Shown here in pieces: positions 16,538-24,477 of a stretch of DNA of 64,000 nt (its first letter is position 1; each line of letters starts with the position of its first letter). Under the pieces are notes generated by a model. That model worked only from the letters and a program-made list of their open reading frames with translations. It ran no database searches and had not been told where the DNA came from. Origin of the DNA: Stenotrophomonas sp. 57 (GTDB lineage Bacteria; Pseudomonadota; Gammaproteobacteria; Xanthomonadales; Xanthomonadaceae); contig NZ_CP127407.1 in assembly GCF_030291075.1 (NCBI RefSeq), positions 2,602,001 to 2,666,000 on the forward strand. The letters run 5' to 3'. The translations under genes and the position numbers were made by a program.

Positions 16538-17440
16538 TCACAGCTCCGCGTCCAGGCCGACCTTGAAGATGAACGACCTACCAGCCACCTGTGCCGAGGC
16601 GAAGTTCACCTGGTAGATGCCAGCGCTGTCGTAGTCGATGGACTGATAAGCGACGTTCGCGATTCCGATCAGAAGGCCAGTGCTGGAGCTGGAGTCATTC
16701 GGATTGAAAGTTGTCATGGCTGGCTTGACTCGCATCGCCACGGGGAAAAACAGGCAGACGGTGGCCCGTGTTTCACCACCATTGGGAATGACCCCATACA
16801 CAACACCCAGGTAGTTTGCTGAGGCGAAGGTTCCAGAACGCCAGTAGTAGCGCTGGCAGAGCAGCTGTTCGAGCGCGACTGGCCGGTGTTCGAAAGGCGT
16901 CGCGGCACTTCCGCGTTCGAGCTTCGGTCGACTGTAGGTGACACCGGTCGCGCTCAGCTGAACTGTCATGTTGCCGCTGCCGGACGGCGTGAGCGTCACG
17001 CCTCGACGCCCACTGCCGGCGGTGATCGTCCCTGTCGCCCCGCCAACACTCACGCTGATGCTGCCGCTCGGATTCTCCACGCTGATCGTCAACGGCTGCC
17101 CCCAGGCAAGCTGCGGCGCCTCTACGATCTGCTGCAGCGGTCCGCTGGTGTGGGTGAAAACACCCGTGGTCGCGTTGATGGTGACATTGCAGCCACCCGC
17201 GCCGGCCTTCCATCGGTCGTATCCATACGCTCCGGCCGACAGCGCGCCGCCAGCGAAAGCACGCTGGTTGATCGGCAAGCCACAGTTGATGAGCATGTTG
17301 CTGCCGCCCAGCGCTGCTACGCCGGTGACCATCCCATAAAGTTCGGCGTCGTTGGCATTGACCTTTTCGAAGGCAACCTTCGCCGGATCGCCCTTGTAGG
17401 TCCCATGGTCGGTTGTGGTGTCGATGATCTGGCGGGCCAT
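16538..17440 (-). CDS. Tail fibre protein
   Basis: The 300-residue product begins RQIIDTTTDHGTYKGDPAKVAFEKVNANDAEL, a motif common at the N-terminus of phage tail fibre and baseplate-bound proteins. The centre is a Gly/Thr-rich beta-sandwich (GGCNVTINATTGVFTHTSG, RPKLERGSAATPFEHRP), followed by LEQLLCQRYYW, which starts a trimerising domain in many fibres. The C-terminal 100 residues are the probable receptor-binding part. It lies between M and L, which are adjacent in lambda. Confidence 0.75.
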   Translation of the reverse strand: MARQIIDTTTDHGTYKGDPAKVAFEKVNANDAELYGMVTGVAALGGSNMLINCGLPINQRAFAGGALSAGAYGYDRWKAGAGGCNVTINATTGVFTHTSGPLQQIVEAPQLAWGQPLTISVENPSGSISVSVGGATGTITAGSGRRGVTLTPSGSGNMTVQLSATGVTYSRPKLERGSAATPFEHRPVALEQLLCQRYYWRSGTFASANYLGVVYGVIPNGGETRATVCLFFPVAMRVKPAMTTFNPNDSSSSTGLLIGIANVAYQSIDYDSAGIYQVNFASAQVAGRSFIFKVGLDAEL

Positions 17441-17448
17441 GGCCTCTC

Positions 17449-17784
17449 CTACGGCTGGAACGTCTGTTCAAAGGTGGCCGTCAGCGTGTAAACGCCGTTG
17501 CCGTGTGGGGTCAGGGTGTAGGTCTTGCACAGGTAGTAGCCCTGCACGCCCAAGGGAGGCGTCCACAGGAACGACACGGCGCCTTTCCTCGCCCGCAGGA
17601 AAGCCAGCGCGGGGCCGATCTTGGATTCACGCCCAACCATCGAAACCGGCCACTGCTGGCTCTCGTTGTTGAGGCCGTCAGCAGATGTCTGCCGATAGCC
17701 ATCGCCGAACCGCGCATCCTTGACTAGGAAGTCGCCGGTGCCAGTGATCTCCGTGCGAACGCACCAGGTGAATACATCGGCCAT
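17449..17784 (-). CDS. M: Minor tail protein M
   Basis: A protein of 111 residues like lambda gpM: DVFTWCVRTEITGTGDF, VKDARFGDGYRQTSADGLNN and FLWTPPLGVQGYYLCK. The start ATG overlaps the stop of the tape measure gene (TGATG), which sets the start. It joins the tape measure end to the tip complex. Confidence 0.88.
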   Translation of the reverse strand: MADVFTWCVRTEITGTGDFLVKDARFGDGYRQTSADGLNNESQQWPVSMVGRESKIGPALAFLRARKGAVSFLWTPPLGVQGYYLCKTYTLTPHGNGVYTLTATFEQTFQP

Positions 17785-19949
17785 CAGCGGCCCCCTTGTC
17801 GGTACAGGAGGCCGCCAGGCCGCAGGTTGTCGACCGCCCAGCGGTTCATCCACTGGGTCAGGGACTGCTGCAGCTGCTGCCCCTGCGCACCAGAACCCTG
17901 CTGGCTGCTGCTGGTGCCATCCTGGGTAATCTTCAGCGTGGTGTTGAACACGTTGCCCGCGGCACCACCTCCGGCCATTGACGAGGCGGGCATGCCGGCC
18001 GTGATCGGGCGCACCGACCCGGCGTCGCCCGGGATCAGATAGGTCTTGCCGCCCTGGTCGAACAGCTCCGGCCTGCCACCCTCGCCCACGCGGTACATGC
18101 TTCCGGCAGCCACCGGGCCGCCACCTGCGCGGCCGCCCGAGGTTCCACCGATGGCACGACCGATCGCGTTGATCCAGCCTGATCCGCCGCCGGTGTAGCC
18201 GTTGGCCCAGCCGCCGACCAACTCGAAGATCTTGGACGCAGCCACCTGTGCGGCCATCTTTTGCAGGGTCTTGGCGAAGTTGGAAGCCATGCCCCCCAGG
18301 CCTTCGGAGAAGGGATCGAAGAGGAAGTCGGCAAAGGCGTCCTGCATGTTGCGGGCGGCCTGGTCGGCGTAGGCCGTCCACTGATTGAACTTGTCCTCGA
18401 CCACCGAGCTGGAGTCGTCATCGATCCCGAACATGCCTTCGAAGGCATCGGCGAACTTCTGGGCACTCTCGGCCATGATCGAATCGGCCTCGTCGATGTT
18501 GCCGAGCATGTCCAGCAGCGACGCACTGGATCGGAGCGCGGCCTGCGCGGCTGCGTCGATGCCCTTCAGGCCACCCGACTGGATTTCGTAGTTGACCCGG
18601 CTCAGTTCGGAGCTGTCGCCGAACAGGGCAATCTGCCGCTCCAGCTGGTCGTTGGTAGACCGGTAGGAGTCCTGCAGCTTCTTCGCCTCCTTATCCTGCC
18701 GCGAGGCTGCTGCCGACTTCTTTTTCTCGCCCTCAGCCCAAGTGGCTTGCAGCTTAGATTCCCACTCCGCTGCCCGGCGAAGCTGCTCTGTCTGGTCCTT
18801 CGTCGCCTGAATCTCATCCGCGGTGGCCCGGGTGCGTCTACCGCGGGGACCGCTTCTCGCTCCATCGGGGATGCCTGATCCGCCGCCCTGCATCGATGCC
18901 CAGCCCTTGTCTGCATAGGCAGTGCCAGTCAGATAGTCCTTGGCGAAAGCGTCCCATCCGCCTCCCTGCGACCCGAAGAGACCGCTGTACTGACCGGTGG
19001 CGAGTCGGATCACAGCGTTTCCCTGCTTCTCGACTGCAACCAGGCCACCCCGCAGGCGGTCCAGCCAGCTCTCGACGACGCCGAAGATCTCAGCAGCCTT
19101 GCCGATCTCGCGAAAGGCCGAAGCGATCCCATGGGCGACATCGCGGACGCCGCCGCCCTCTTTAGAAACGTTAACCAGCTGCGTGGTCAGGTCGGTCAGG
19201 GTCGGCAACAGCTCGCTGGCCAACTGGGTAAACCAACCCTGTGTTGCCGCACGTAAGTCGTCTAGGCGGTCGTTGAACTCGGCCGCAGCCCCTGCGGTGT
19301 CCGAGTCGATGACGATACCGAGCGAACGCGCCCGTTCCTCCATGGTCCGCATGCCGTCGGCACCGAGACTGAGGAATTCCAGGAATTCCGAGCCGGACTT
19401 ACCGAACAGCTGCATCGCCAGCGCGGTCTTCGTGGTCTCGTTGCTGATTCCAGCGAACCGATTCTGCACTTCGGGCAGCAGGTCCTCAAAGCTCCGAAGG
19501 TTCCCTGCCTGGTCCTTGACCGAGATCCCCAGTGCCTTGAACGTCTTGTCCGCGTCGCTGCCGGCCTTCGACGCATCGGCGATGTTCTTGCTGAACTTGG
19601 GAATGATGCCGACCAGCCCTTCCAGGTCCGAGCCTGTCATCTTGGCGGCGTAGCCCCAACCTGACAGCGTCTCCGTCGAGATGCTGAACCTGGCCGACAG
19701 TTCGTCGATGCGATCGGCAGCATTGATCGCATTGCTCAGGCCGGTGATCGCTGCGTCCACGCTCGCGAATGCAGCGATGGCACCGCCGATAACGCTGCCG
19801 ATGGCGGTAAACCCGGCCACGATGCCCTTGCTGACACCCGCCGCAGTCTGGCCCATGGATTTCATGGACTTCTCGGCCCGCTGGGTGTCCGTAACGAACG
19901 ACCCGGTTTTCATCAACAGGTCGATGACGATGGAGCCGGCAGTTGCCAT
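17784..19949 (-). CDS. H: Tape measure protein H
   Basis: The 721-residue product has the features of a tail length ruler. An N-terminal part follows MATAGSIVIDLLMKTGSFV, a hydrophobic Gly/Ala-rich segment (GIVAGFTAIGSVIGGAIAAF) comes near residue 45, and long helical regions follow. The C-terminal Gly-rich region (PVAAGSMYRVGEGGRPELF, QGGKTYLIPGD) is typical of lambda/TP901-type tape measures. It starts four bases after the GT frameshift product ends. At 721 residues (shorter than lambda H, 853) the tail should be shorter than lambda's. Confidence 0.9.
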   Translation of the reverse strand: MATAGSIVIDLLMKTGSFVTDTQRAEKSMKSMGQTAAGVSKGIVAGFTAIGSVIGGAIAAFASVDAAITGLSNAINAADRIDELSARFSISTETLSGWGYAAKMTGSDLEGLVGIIPKFSKNIADASKAGSDADKTFKALGISVKDQAGNLRSFEDLLPEVQNRFAGISNETTKTALAMQLFGKSGSEFLEFLSLGADGMRTMEERARSLGIVIDSDTAGAAAEFNDRLDDLRAATQGWFTQLASELLPTLTDLTTQLVNVSKEGGGVRDVAHGIASAFREIGKAAEIFGVVESWLDRLRGGLVAVEKQGNAVIRLATGQYSGLFGSQGGGWDAFAKDYLTGTAYADKGWASMQGGGSGIPDGARSGPRGRRTRATADEIQATKDQTEQLRRAAEWESKLQATWAEGEKKKSAAASRQDKEAKKLQDSYRSTNDQLERQIALFGDSSELSRVNYEIQSGGLKGIDAAAQAALRSSASLLDMLGNIDEADSIMAESAQKFADAFEGMFGIDDDSSSVVEDKFNQWTAYADQAARNMQDAFADFLFDPFSEGLGGMASNFAKTLQKMAAQVAASKIFELVGGWANGYTGGGSGWINAIGRAIGGTSGGRAGGGPVAAGSMYRVGEGGRPELFDQGGKTYLIPGDAGSVRPITAGMPASSMAGGGAAGNVFNTTLKITQDGTSSSQQGSGAQGQQLQQSLTQWMNRWAVDNLRPGGLLYRQGGR

Positions 19950-19953
19950 GCGA

Positions 19954-20570
19954 TCAGCCTCTCGGGGGTTTCAAGCCGAATGCTGCAAGGGTTCGCAGGT
20001 CGGCGTCGGGGAACTCATGGGCAACCGGCGTCGGCTGCAGGAAGTCGAGGTTCTTCTGGATCGACCCGCCAAAACTGGCGCCGATAAGCGCTGCTGGTCG
20101 GTGGTAGCGATGCAGATCGTCAAACGGGTACAGCTGATAGAACGCCAGCCATCGCTGAAATTCAGGCTCGGGCAGATCGTCGATCTCCCCGAGCGTCTTG
20201 CCGAGCGCGAGGCCTAGGATGCAGCTGAAGTACTCGCGTCCACGCTCGGCGATGACTTTTTTGCGTCTTCACCGATCCCGGCCACGGCCATGACGTGGGG
20301 GAACAGGTCGGTGAGGCCATTCGCCGTCAGGTTCTGCGACTCGGCTTCGCTCAGCACCAGCGTCCCGTCGGCGTCACACAGGCTGGCCGCTACCAGGCGC
20401 TGCATTGCAAAGCAGGTCTCGTCTTCGTTGCCGGAAGCTTCCGCCGCGCGCCAGCGGCGCATCTGGCCAGCGCTGACCTGGCGGAAGTGCACGGTCTCGC
20501 TCGTGCCGTCGCTGAATTTCACCTCGCGCGCGACCGGCGCATTGCTCGTCAGGATCTTGCTCTTGTCCAT
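19954..20570 (-). CDS. GT: Tail assembly chaperone GT, made by -1 frameshift
   Basis: The G frame contains the heptamer A AAA AAG (minus strand of 20256-20262). A -1 slip there enters a second open frame that runs KKVIAERGREYFSCILG to GFGLKPPRG-like end (ending AAFGLKPPRG) four bases before H. This is the arrangement of lambda G and GT, where the long form binds the tape measure and tube subunits. The fusion would be about 205 residues. The T frame has no start of its own and keeps protein-like composition (EFQRWLAFYQLYPFDDLHRY). Confidence 0.88.
20214..20570 (-). CDS. G: Tail assembly chaperone G
   Basis: The 118-residue zero-frame product begins MDKSKILTSNAPVAREV and ends in a Ser-rich tail just after the slip site (DAKKSSPSVDAS). 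FSDGTSETVHFRQVSAGQMRRW is typical of this family. It is expected in excess over GT. Confidence 0.85.
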   Translation of the reverse strand: MDKSKILTSNAPVAREVKFSDGTSETVHFRQVSAGQMRRWRAAEASGNEDETCFAMQRLVAASLCDADGTLVLSEAESQNLTANGLTDLFPHVMAVAGIGEDAKKSSPSVDASTSAAS

Positions 20571-20653
20571 CAGCCGTTCTCAGTAGGTGGGGGCCGGATA
20601 CGCGACGGCTGGGCGCGCAGAGCCGGACACCCCGAAGGTCTATGCGTGAGCCG

Positions 20654-21157
20654 TCAGGCCGAGTACGGCCCGTTCCAGTGGGGGACGACGCTGCCACTGC
20701 GCTGGATCGTCAGCGTGCCGCGCACGATCTCGTTGGTGGCGATGTCGATGTTCAGGTCCGCGACGTAGCCACGGAAGCCGATCGAGGTGCGCAGGGGCGA
20801 TGCCGGGGGCACCAAGACATCGCCGGCGCCCAAGGTGGGCGCAGCTACGCCGTCGCTCAGGCCGATCAGCCAGTCGATGACCTCGCGCGATTCCTTCAGA
20901 TCGAACAAGATCTGGTGCGACTGGCTGCGCGGGATGAAGTTGAACGGGACGCTGACCTGCCCCGGATTGCCCAGGCCGCCCTCGAACTCCTTGTCACCGA
21001 CAGTGCTCAGGCAGGTGGATTCGATCTGTTCGGCAGCGCCGCCCAGGCCGGTGATGCCAGTCGGGCACTCGAACTTCAGGACCGAGGCGGTGCTGGAACT
21101 CAGCTTGTCCACGGTGAAGAGCTCGGACCCCTGGGTTTTGATGACGCCATCGGTCAT
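20654..21157 (-). CDS. V: Major tail tube protein V
   Basis: The 167-residue product has ESTCLSTVGDKEFEGGLGNPGQVSVPFNF and a C-terminal RGYVADLNIDIATNEIVRGTLTIQRSG, both typical of siphophage tail tube subunits. It lacks the extra C-terminal Ig domain of lambda gpV. Position between U and G agrees. Confidence 0.9.
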   Translation of the reverse strand: MTDGVIKTQGSELFTVDKLSSSTASVLKFECPTGITGLGGAAEQIESTCLSTVGDKEFEGGLGNPGQVSVPFNFIPRSQSHQILFDLKESREVIDWLIGLSDGVAAPTLGAGDVLVPPASPLRTSIGFRGYVADLNIDIATNEIVRGTLTIQRSGSVVPHWNGPYSA

Positions 21158-21176
21158 TGCAAAGTCCTCTGGTCAA

Positions 21177-21198
21177 AGAAAAACCGCCTTTCGGCGGC
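21177..21198 (-). terminator. Terminator-like hairpin between tail genes U and V
   Basis: On the minus strand GCCGCC-GAAA-GGCGGT runs into TTTTCTTTG. It lies between the stop of U and the start of V, inside the structural operon. Confidence 0.6.
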
Positions 21199-21219
21199 TG
21201 TTGGGGTGATGCCAGCGGC

Positions 21220-21582
21220 TCAGCGCTGGTCGATGAAGTCGGCCTCCATGCCGACGCGGAAAAGTCCCGTGTCAGGGTCGCGGTTGTTGACCACAAGTCG
21301 ATTGCAGATCAGTTCCGCATCGAGGGCAGCCCTCACGGCGGCTGCCAGCGCCTCCACTTGACCGTCGGCGTTAACGCCGCCGCAGTAGCAGTCGATCTGA
21401 ACCATTGTGAAGTCACTAGTGGGCGCACTGCTGAGATTGTCGAAGGGCTGGCCAGAAATGATCTGCCAAGTGATGTAGGGCCTCTTCTCCGTCTGTTTGA
21501 CGAACCCGTGCCGGCCGATTCGGTCACCGACGATCGCCTCGACAGCCGGCGTGTGTATAGTCCGGTACACCTTCGGGAACAT
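21220..21582 (-). CDS. U: Tail completion protein U (DUF3168)
   Basis: The 120-residue product has MFPKVYRTIHTPAVEAIVGDRIGRHGF at the start, PYITWQIISGQPFDNLSSAP, and VQIDCYCGG in the centre, the pattern of DUF3168/gpU tail terminator proteins. It overlaps the upstream gene by one base. Confidence 0.85.
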   Translation of the reverse strand: MFPKVYRTIHTPAVEAIVGDRIGRHGFVKQTEKRPYITWQIISGQPFDNLSSAPTSDFTMVQIDCYCGGVNADGQVEALAAAVRAALDAELICNRLVVNNRDPDTGLFRVGMEADFIDQR

Positions 21583-22070
21583 CAGCGGCCTCCCCGGTTC
21601 TGCTGGGCCAGCTTCGCCACCAGGCGATCAATCCTCACGGTCAGATCGCCGACCACCAGGTTGATCGTTTCCTCGCCGCGCTCGTTCAACGTTCGACGGA
21701 TGAATGAGCGCGCAGGCTGGTGCACCGATCCGTACTCCTTCAGCTGTGCCGACTTCAGAGTGCTGACCTGCTCACCCTTGCGGCCCGGATACATCCTCCG
21801 CTTGATCCGGACCAGATAGCGCTCGCCGTTGCCGTCGCTGGGCGCCTTACCGCGCGTGGCGATGATGTTCTGCGCCAGCAGGCCGGTGGACTCGTCGCCC
21901 GGTTCGAGCACTGCCTGCAGGTTCTGTCGTTCCTTGTCACGCAGAAACCGCGCGCCTTTGGCCAGCGCCTGCTTCACCGGCCCACCCTTCTTGCTCACGA
22001 CCTCGGCCGGGAGGCTGCTCAGCGTCCGGATGATCCCGGGGATGCCTGTGATGTTTAACTCGACCTTCAT
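21582..22070 (-). CDS. HK97 gp10 / lambda Z-like tail completion protein
   Basis: The 162-residue product begins MKVELNITGIPGIIRTLSSLP and is basic, with KALAKGARFLRDKERQNL-like helices and a SFIRRTLNERGEETI motif near the C-terminus. These are features of HK97 gp10-type head-tail joining proteins. The start ATG is four bases from the previous stop; a GTG six bases earlier is an alternative. Confidence 0.8.
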   Translation of the reverse strand: MKVELNITGIPGIIRTLSSLPAEVVSKKGGPVKQALAKGARFLRDKERQNLQAVLEPGDESTGLLAQNIIATRGKAPSDGNGERYLVRIKRRMYPGRKGEQVSTLKSAQLKEYGSVHQPARSFIRRTLNERGEETINLVVGDLTVRIDRLVAKLAQQNRGGR

Positions 22071-22075
22071 GTTCA

Positions 22076-22414
22076 CTACTGCCCGTCGTTGACGCCGACC
22101 GAAACCGGGATCGTGATGTACTCCAGCCCAGACACCTTGTCGGGCAGCAGGCCGGCAATGTTGAAGATCTCGCCGCGATGGACCAGGCGCATCGACGGCA
22201 GCAGACCGCCGCGGTAGCGCATGGTGATGCGTGCCGTGGCCGCCGATTGCGTCTGCCCTGACTGGATGAACTCTCGGGCGGACAGCGGCTCGATAGACGC
22301 CCATACGGTGGCCACGTCGACCCACGCCGTCTGCTCGACACCATCTCCGTCCCTGGTAGTCACCTGCTGCTGTATCAACACGCGGTGGCGGAGCTTTCCT
22401 GCCGGCAGGCTCAT
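22076..22414 (-). CDS. Head closure / head-tail adaptor protein (SPP1 gp16-like)
   Basis: The 112-residue product has AGKLRHRVLIQQQ, WASIEPLSAREFIQSGQ and ARITMRYRGGLLPSMRLVHRGEIFNI, the beta-barrel pattern of the Phage_H_T_join family. It seals the connector. Its ATG overlaps the connector gene region, whose stop lies two bases inside. Confidence 0.88.
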   Translation of the reverse strand: MSLPAGKLRHRVLIQQQVTTRDGDGVEQTAWVDVATVWASIEPLSAREFIQSGQTQSAATARITMRYRGGLLPSMRLVHRGEIFNIAGLLPDKVSGLEYITIPVSVGVNDGQ

Positions 22415-22415
22415 G

Positions 22416-22760
22416 TCAGACCCCGAGGCCGATGCGATACGGCCATAGCAGGCTGTGCGCGCCCATCGGGACTTGGATGGTCGCCCCGTCGCTGCCTTGC
22501 ACGTCTTCACGCGTGCGGTACAGGTGCCCCATCATCAGGAGGATGGCCGCCCTGATTGAGTCGTTGGCCAGTATAGGATCGACGCCCGCCGTACCATCCA
22601 GGACTGCGGCAGCCATGGATTCAGTGTCTTTGAACACACGGCGATTGAGGAACTGCTGAGCCGCGCCTTCTGACGCGGTCCCATAAAGCTCCAATAGCGC
22701 GTCATCGTCCGTATCGACACGGCAATGTGCTCGGGCCTGTTCCAGAGTGATCAGCTCCAT
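22416..22760 (-). CDS. Head-tail connector protein (HK97 gp6-like)
   Basis: The 114-residue product begins MELITLEQARAHCRVDTDDDALLELY and has IRAAILLMMGHLYRTRE, the helical signature of the gp6/YqbG family that forms the ring below the portal. Confidence 0.88.
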   Translation of the reverse strand: MELITLEQARAHCRVDTDDDALLELYGTASEGAAQQFLNRRVFKDTESMAAAVLDGTAGVDPILANDSIRAAILLMMGHLYRTREDVQGSDGATIQVPMGAHSLLWPYRIGLGV

Positions 22761-22762
22761 GG

Positions 22763-23005
22763 TCAGGCCCTGGGCTTGCCTTGCCGTGCCTTCCTGCCAG
22801 CTGGCTGTTCGCTCACGGCGTCGGCGGTTTGCCCAGCGACTTCAGTGTCAGCGGTTTCTTCCGTCACCGGATCCGGTTGTTCCGCCTGGGGCTGCTCGCT
22901 CACGGCGTCGGCGGAGCCGGTGTCGATGAAGTACTGTCCGCGGCTGCTGTCCATTCGAACGGTGGTGCCGGCCCGCGGGTCCGGCTCTTTGAACTTGATC
23001 AGCAT
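22763..23005 (-). CDS. Hypothetical acidic protein with an internal repeat (80 aa)
   Basis: The first 25 residues are compact (MLIKFKEPDPRAGTTVRMDS); the rest is Glu/Pro/Gln-rich and contains ADAVSEQP twice, encoded by a direct repeat of TCGCTCACGGCGTCGGCGG (plus strand). It sits between capsid and connector genes, where head accessory proteins are often found. It ends in a basic stretch. Function is unknown. Confidence 0.65.
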   Translation of the reverse strand: MLIKFKEPDPRAGTTVRMDSSRGQYFIDTGSADAVSEQPQAEQPDPVTEETADTEVAGQTADAVSEQPAGRKARQGKPRA

Positions 23006-23018
23006 GATCCTCTCCGAA

Positions 23019-23044
23019 CCCGGCCTGCACTGTGGCAGGCCGGG
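23019..23044 (-). other. Strong hairpin upstream of the 80-residue gene
   Basis: A perfect 10-bp stem CCCGGCCTGC/GCAGGCCGGG with a 6-nt loop lies directly after the capsid gene stop. It has no T tract, so it is more likely to protect the capsid mRNA end or act as a pause or partial terminator. Confidence 0.5.
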
Positions 23045-23062
23045 ATAGCCTGGAACGGTGGA

Positions 23063-24466
23063 TTAGGCGACGTTACCGAGGTCGCCGTAGATGAAGGCCT
23101 GCGGGCGGTACACCGCCAGCGCCAGCCGCTCTTCAGCCAGGATGGTCACCAGGTTCTTCACGAAGTCGTCTTCGTTCTCGGTGGCCACTTCGACGCGCGC
23201 CTGCCAGCGATCGAACAGCTGAGCCCCCAGCTTGAATGCGCCGGTGAGGAACTTGTCCTCAGCGATCGCCTGGGTTGCGACGACCGGCAGGTTCCACAGC
23301 GTGGCGCCGATAACGCCCTGCGGATTGCCGATGATGTAGCGACCGGTGGTGTCCTTCAGCAGCTCGACGCGTGCCCAGTCGATCGGGTTGAGCACGATGC
23401 CGCTGGCCGGGAACTCTGCCAGCTGCGCCTGCAGCATTGCCAGGCGGATCTTGTCGATTACCGTGGCATCAGCCGGCTCGAAAGGTGCAGCGTAAGCCGT
23501 CGCCTGCGGGATGATGCCCAGCAGGTTCTGGCCGGTGCCGTCACCATTGAGAAGCTGCTGCTCTTCCTTGAACGCCAGGCCGTAGCGCAGGCGGCCATCG
23601 ATGTAGCTGGCGAGCTGCGAGGCATCGCTGAGGATCTGGCGCGATGCCTTCATGTAGTGCGCGATCACCTTGGCGGTGGTGCTCACCAGGTCGAACTTCA
23701 GGCTGGACTCGGGCTTCTTCGCAGTTTCTGCCACCGGCGCGGCATTGTTGGTGAAGCCAGTTTCCTTCACGTACTCCAGCGTGTTGCCGTCCATTCGGCC
23801 CGGCGTGATCAGGTCGCGTACCGTCAGGCGGCGGTCAGGCGGCGCGATGACACCCGGCAGACGGGTGGGGGTGACCAGGTCGCCCGCCGCGCCGTCGGTG
23901 TCGGTCGTGACCGAGGTGATCGCAGCACTGAACGTCATGTCGACGCGACCACGCGGGGTGGTCTTGCTGGCGAATGCCTGGAACTCGTCACTGTTGACGA
24001 ACTGCTGGCCGAACGACTGGTGCTGCACGTCGCCGCCCGCGCCGTTGGCCTCGATCTTGGCCAGCCGCTGCTCGGCGGCCTGGAGGTTGGCCTGCAGCTC
24101 GCCCTGCTTCATGAGGGCTTCATCGACTTTGGCCCGGGTTTCAGCGGACAGCTCAGTGTTCTTTGCGGCCACCTCGGCGTAGGACTTCAGCTGGTCGCCT
24201 ACGGTCTTCAGGTCCGCACTGACCTGCTTGTACTGCTTCTCGACGTCCTCGCCCACGTCGCCGAACTGGGCATGGCGGCGGAACTGGGGGATGTCGCTGG
24301 GCTTGATCAGCATCGCCGCCATGGCGACTACGCCTGCACTGCCGAGCAGGCTCATGGCAAGGACGGACGGGCCGACCTTTGCGAATGCGCCAACCGCCAG
24401 GGGAATCGCCGCTGCGATAGCGAGGACGACCAGGTAGAACGTCGCGGAGAGTTTCATGGACTTCAT
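23063..24466 (-). CDS. Major capsid protein (HK97 fold) with N-terminal hydrophobic segments
   Basis: The product of 467 residues has a coiled-coil delta (scaffold) region at about 75-145 (EDVEKQYKQVSADLKTVGDQ..., AEQRLAKIEANG) and then the HK97 capsid core (DLVTPTRLPGVIAPPDRRLTVRDLI, ASRQILSDASQLASYI, IVLNPIDWARVELLKDT). The first 55 residues are unusual: two hydrophobic stretches (about 7-27 and 31-54) look like membrane segments. The ATG is chosen for GGAG eight bases upstream. The protease upstream probably removes the N-terminus. Confidence 0.92.
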   Translation of the reverse strand: MKSMKLSATFYLVVLAIAAAIPLAVGAFAKVGPSVLAMSLLGSAGVVAMAAMLIKPSDIPQFRRHAQFGDVGEDVEKQYKQVSADLKTVGDQLKSYAEVAAKNTELSAETRAKVDEALMKQGELQANLQAAEQRLAKIEANGAGGDVQHQSFGQQFVNSDEFQAFASKTTPRGRVDMTFSAAITSVTTDTDGAAGDLVTPTRLPGVIAPPDRRLTVRDLITPGRMDGNTLEYVKETGFTNNAAPVAETAKKPESSLKFDLVSTTAKVIAHYMKASRQILSDASQLASYIDGRLRYGLAFKEEQQLLNGDGTGQNLLGIIPQATAYAAPFEPADATVIDKIRLAMLQAQLAEFPASGIVLNPIDWARVELLKDTTGRYIIGNPQGVIGATLWNLPVVATQAIAEDKFLTGAFKLGAQLFDRWQARVEVATENEDDFVKNLVTILAEERLALAVYRPQAFIYGDLGNVA

Positions 24467-24477
24467 GTGCAAAGCTC

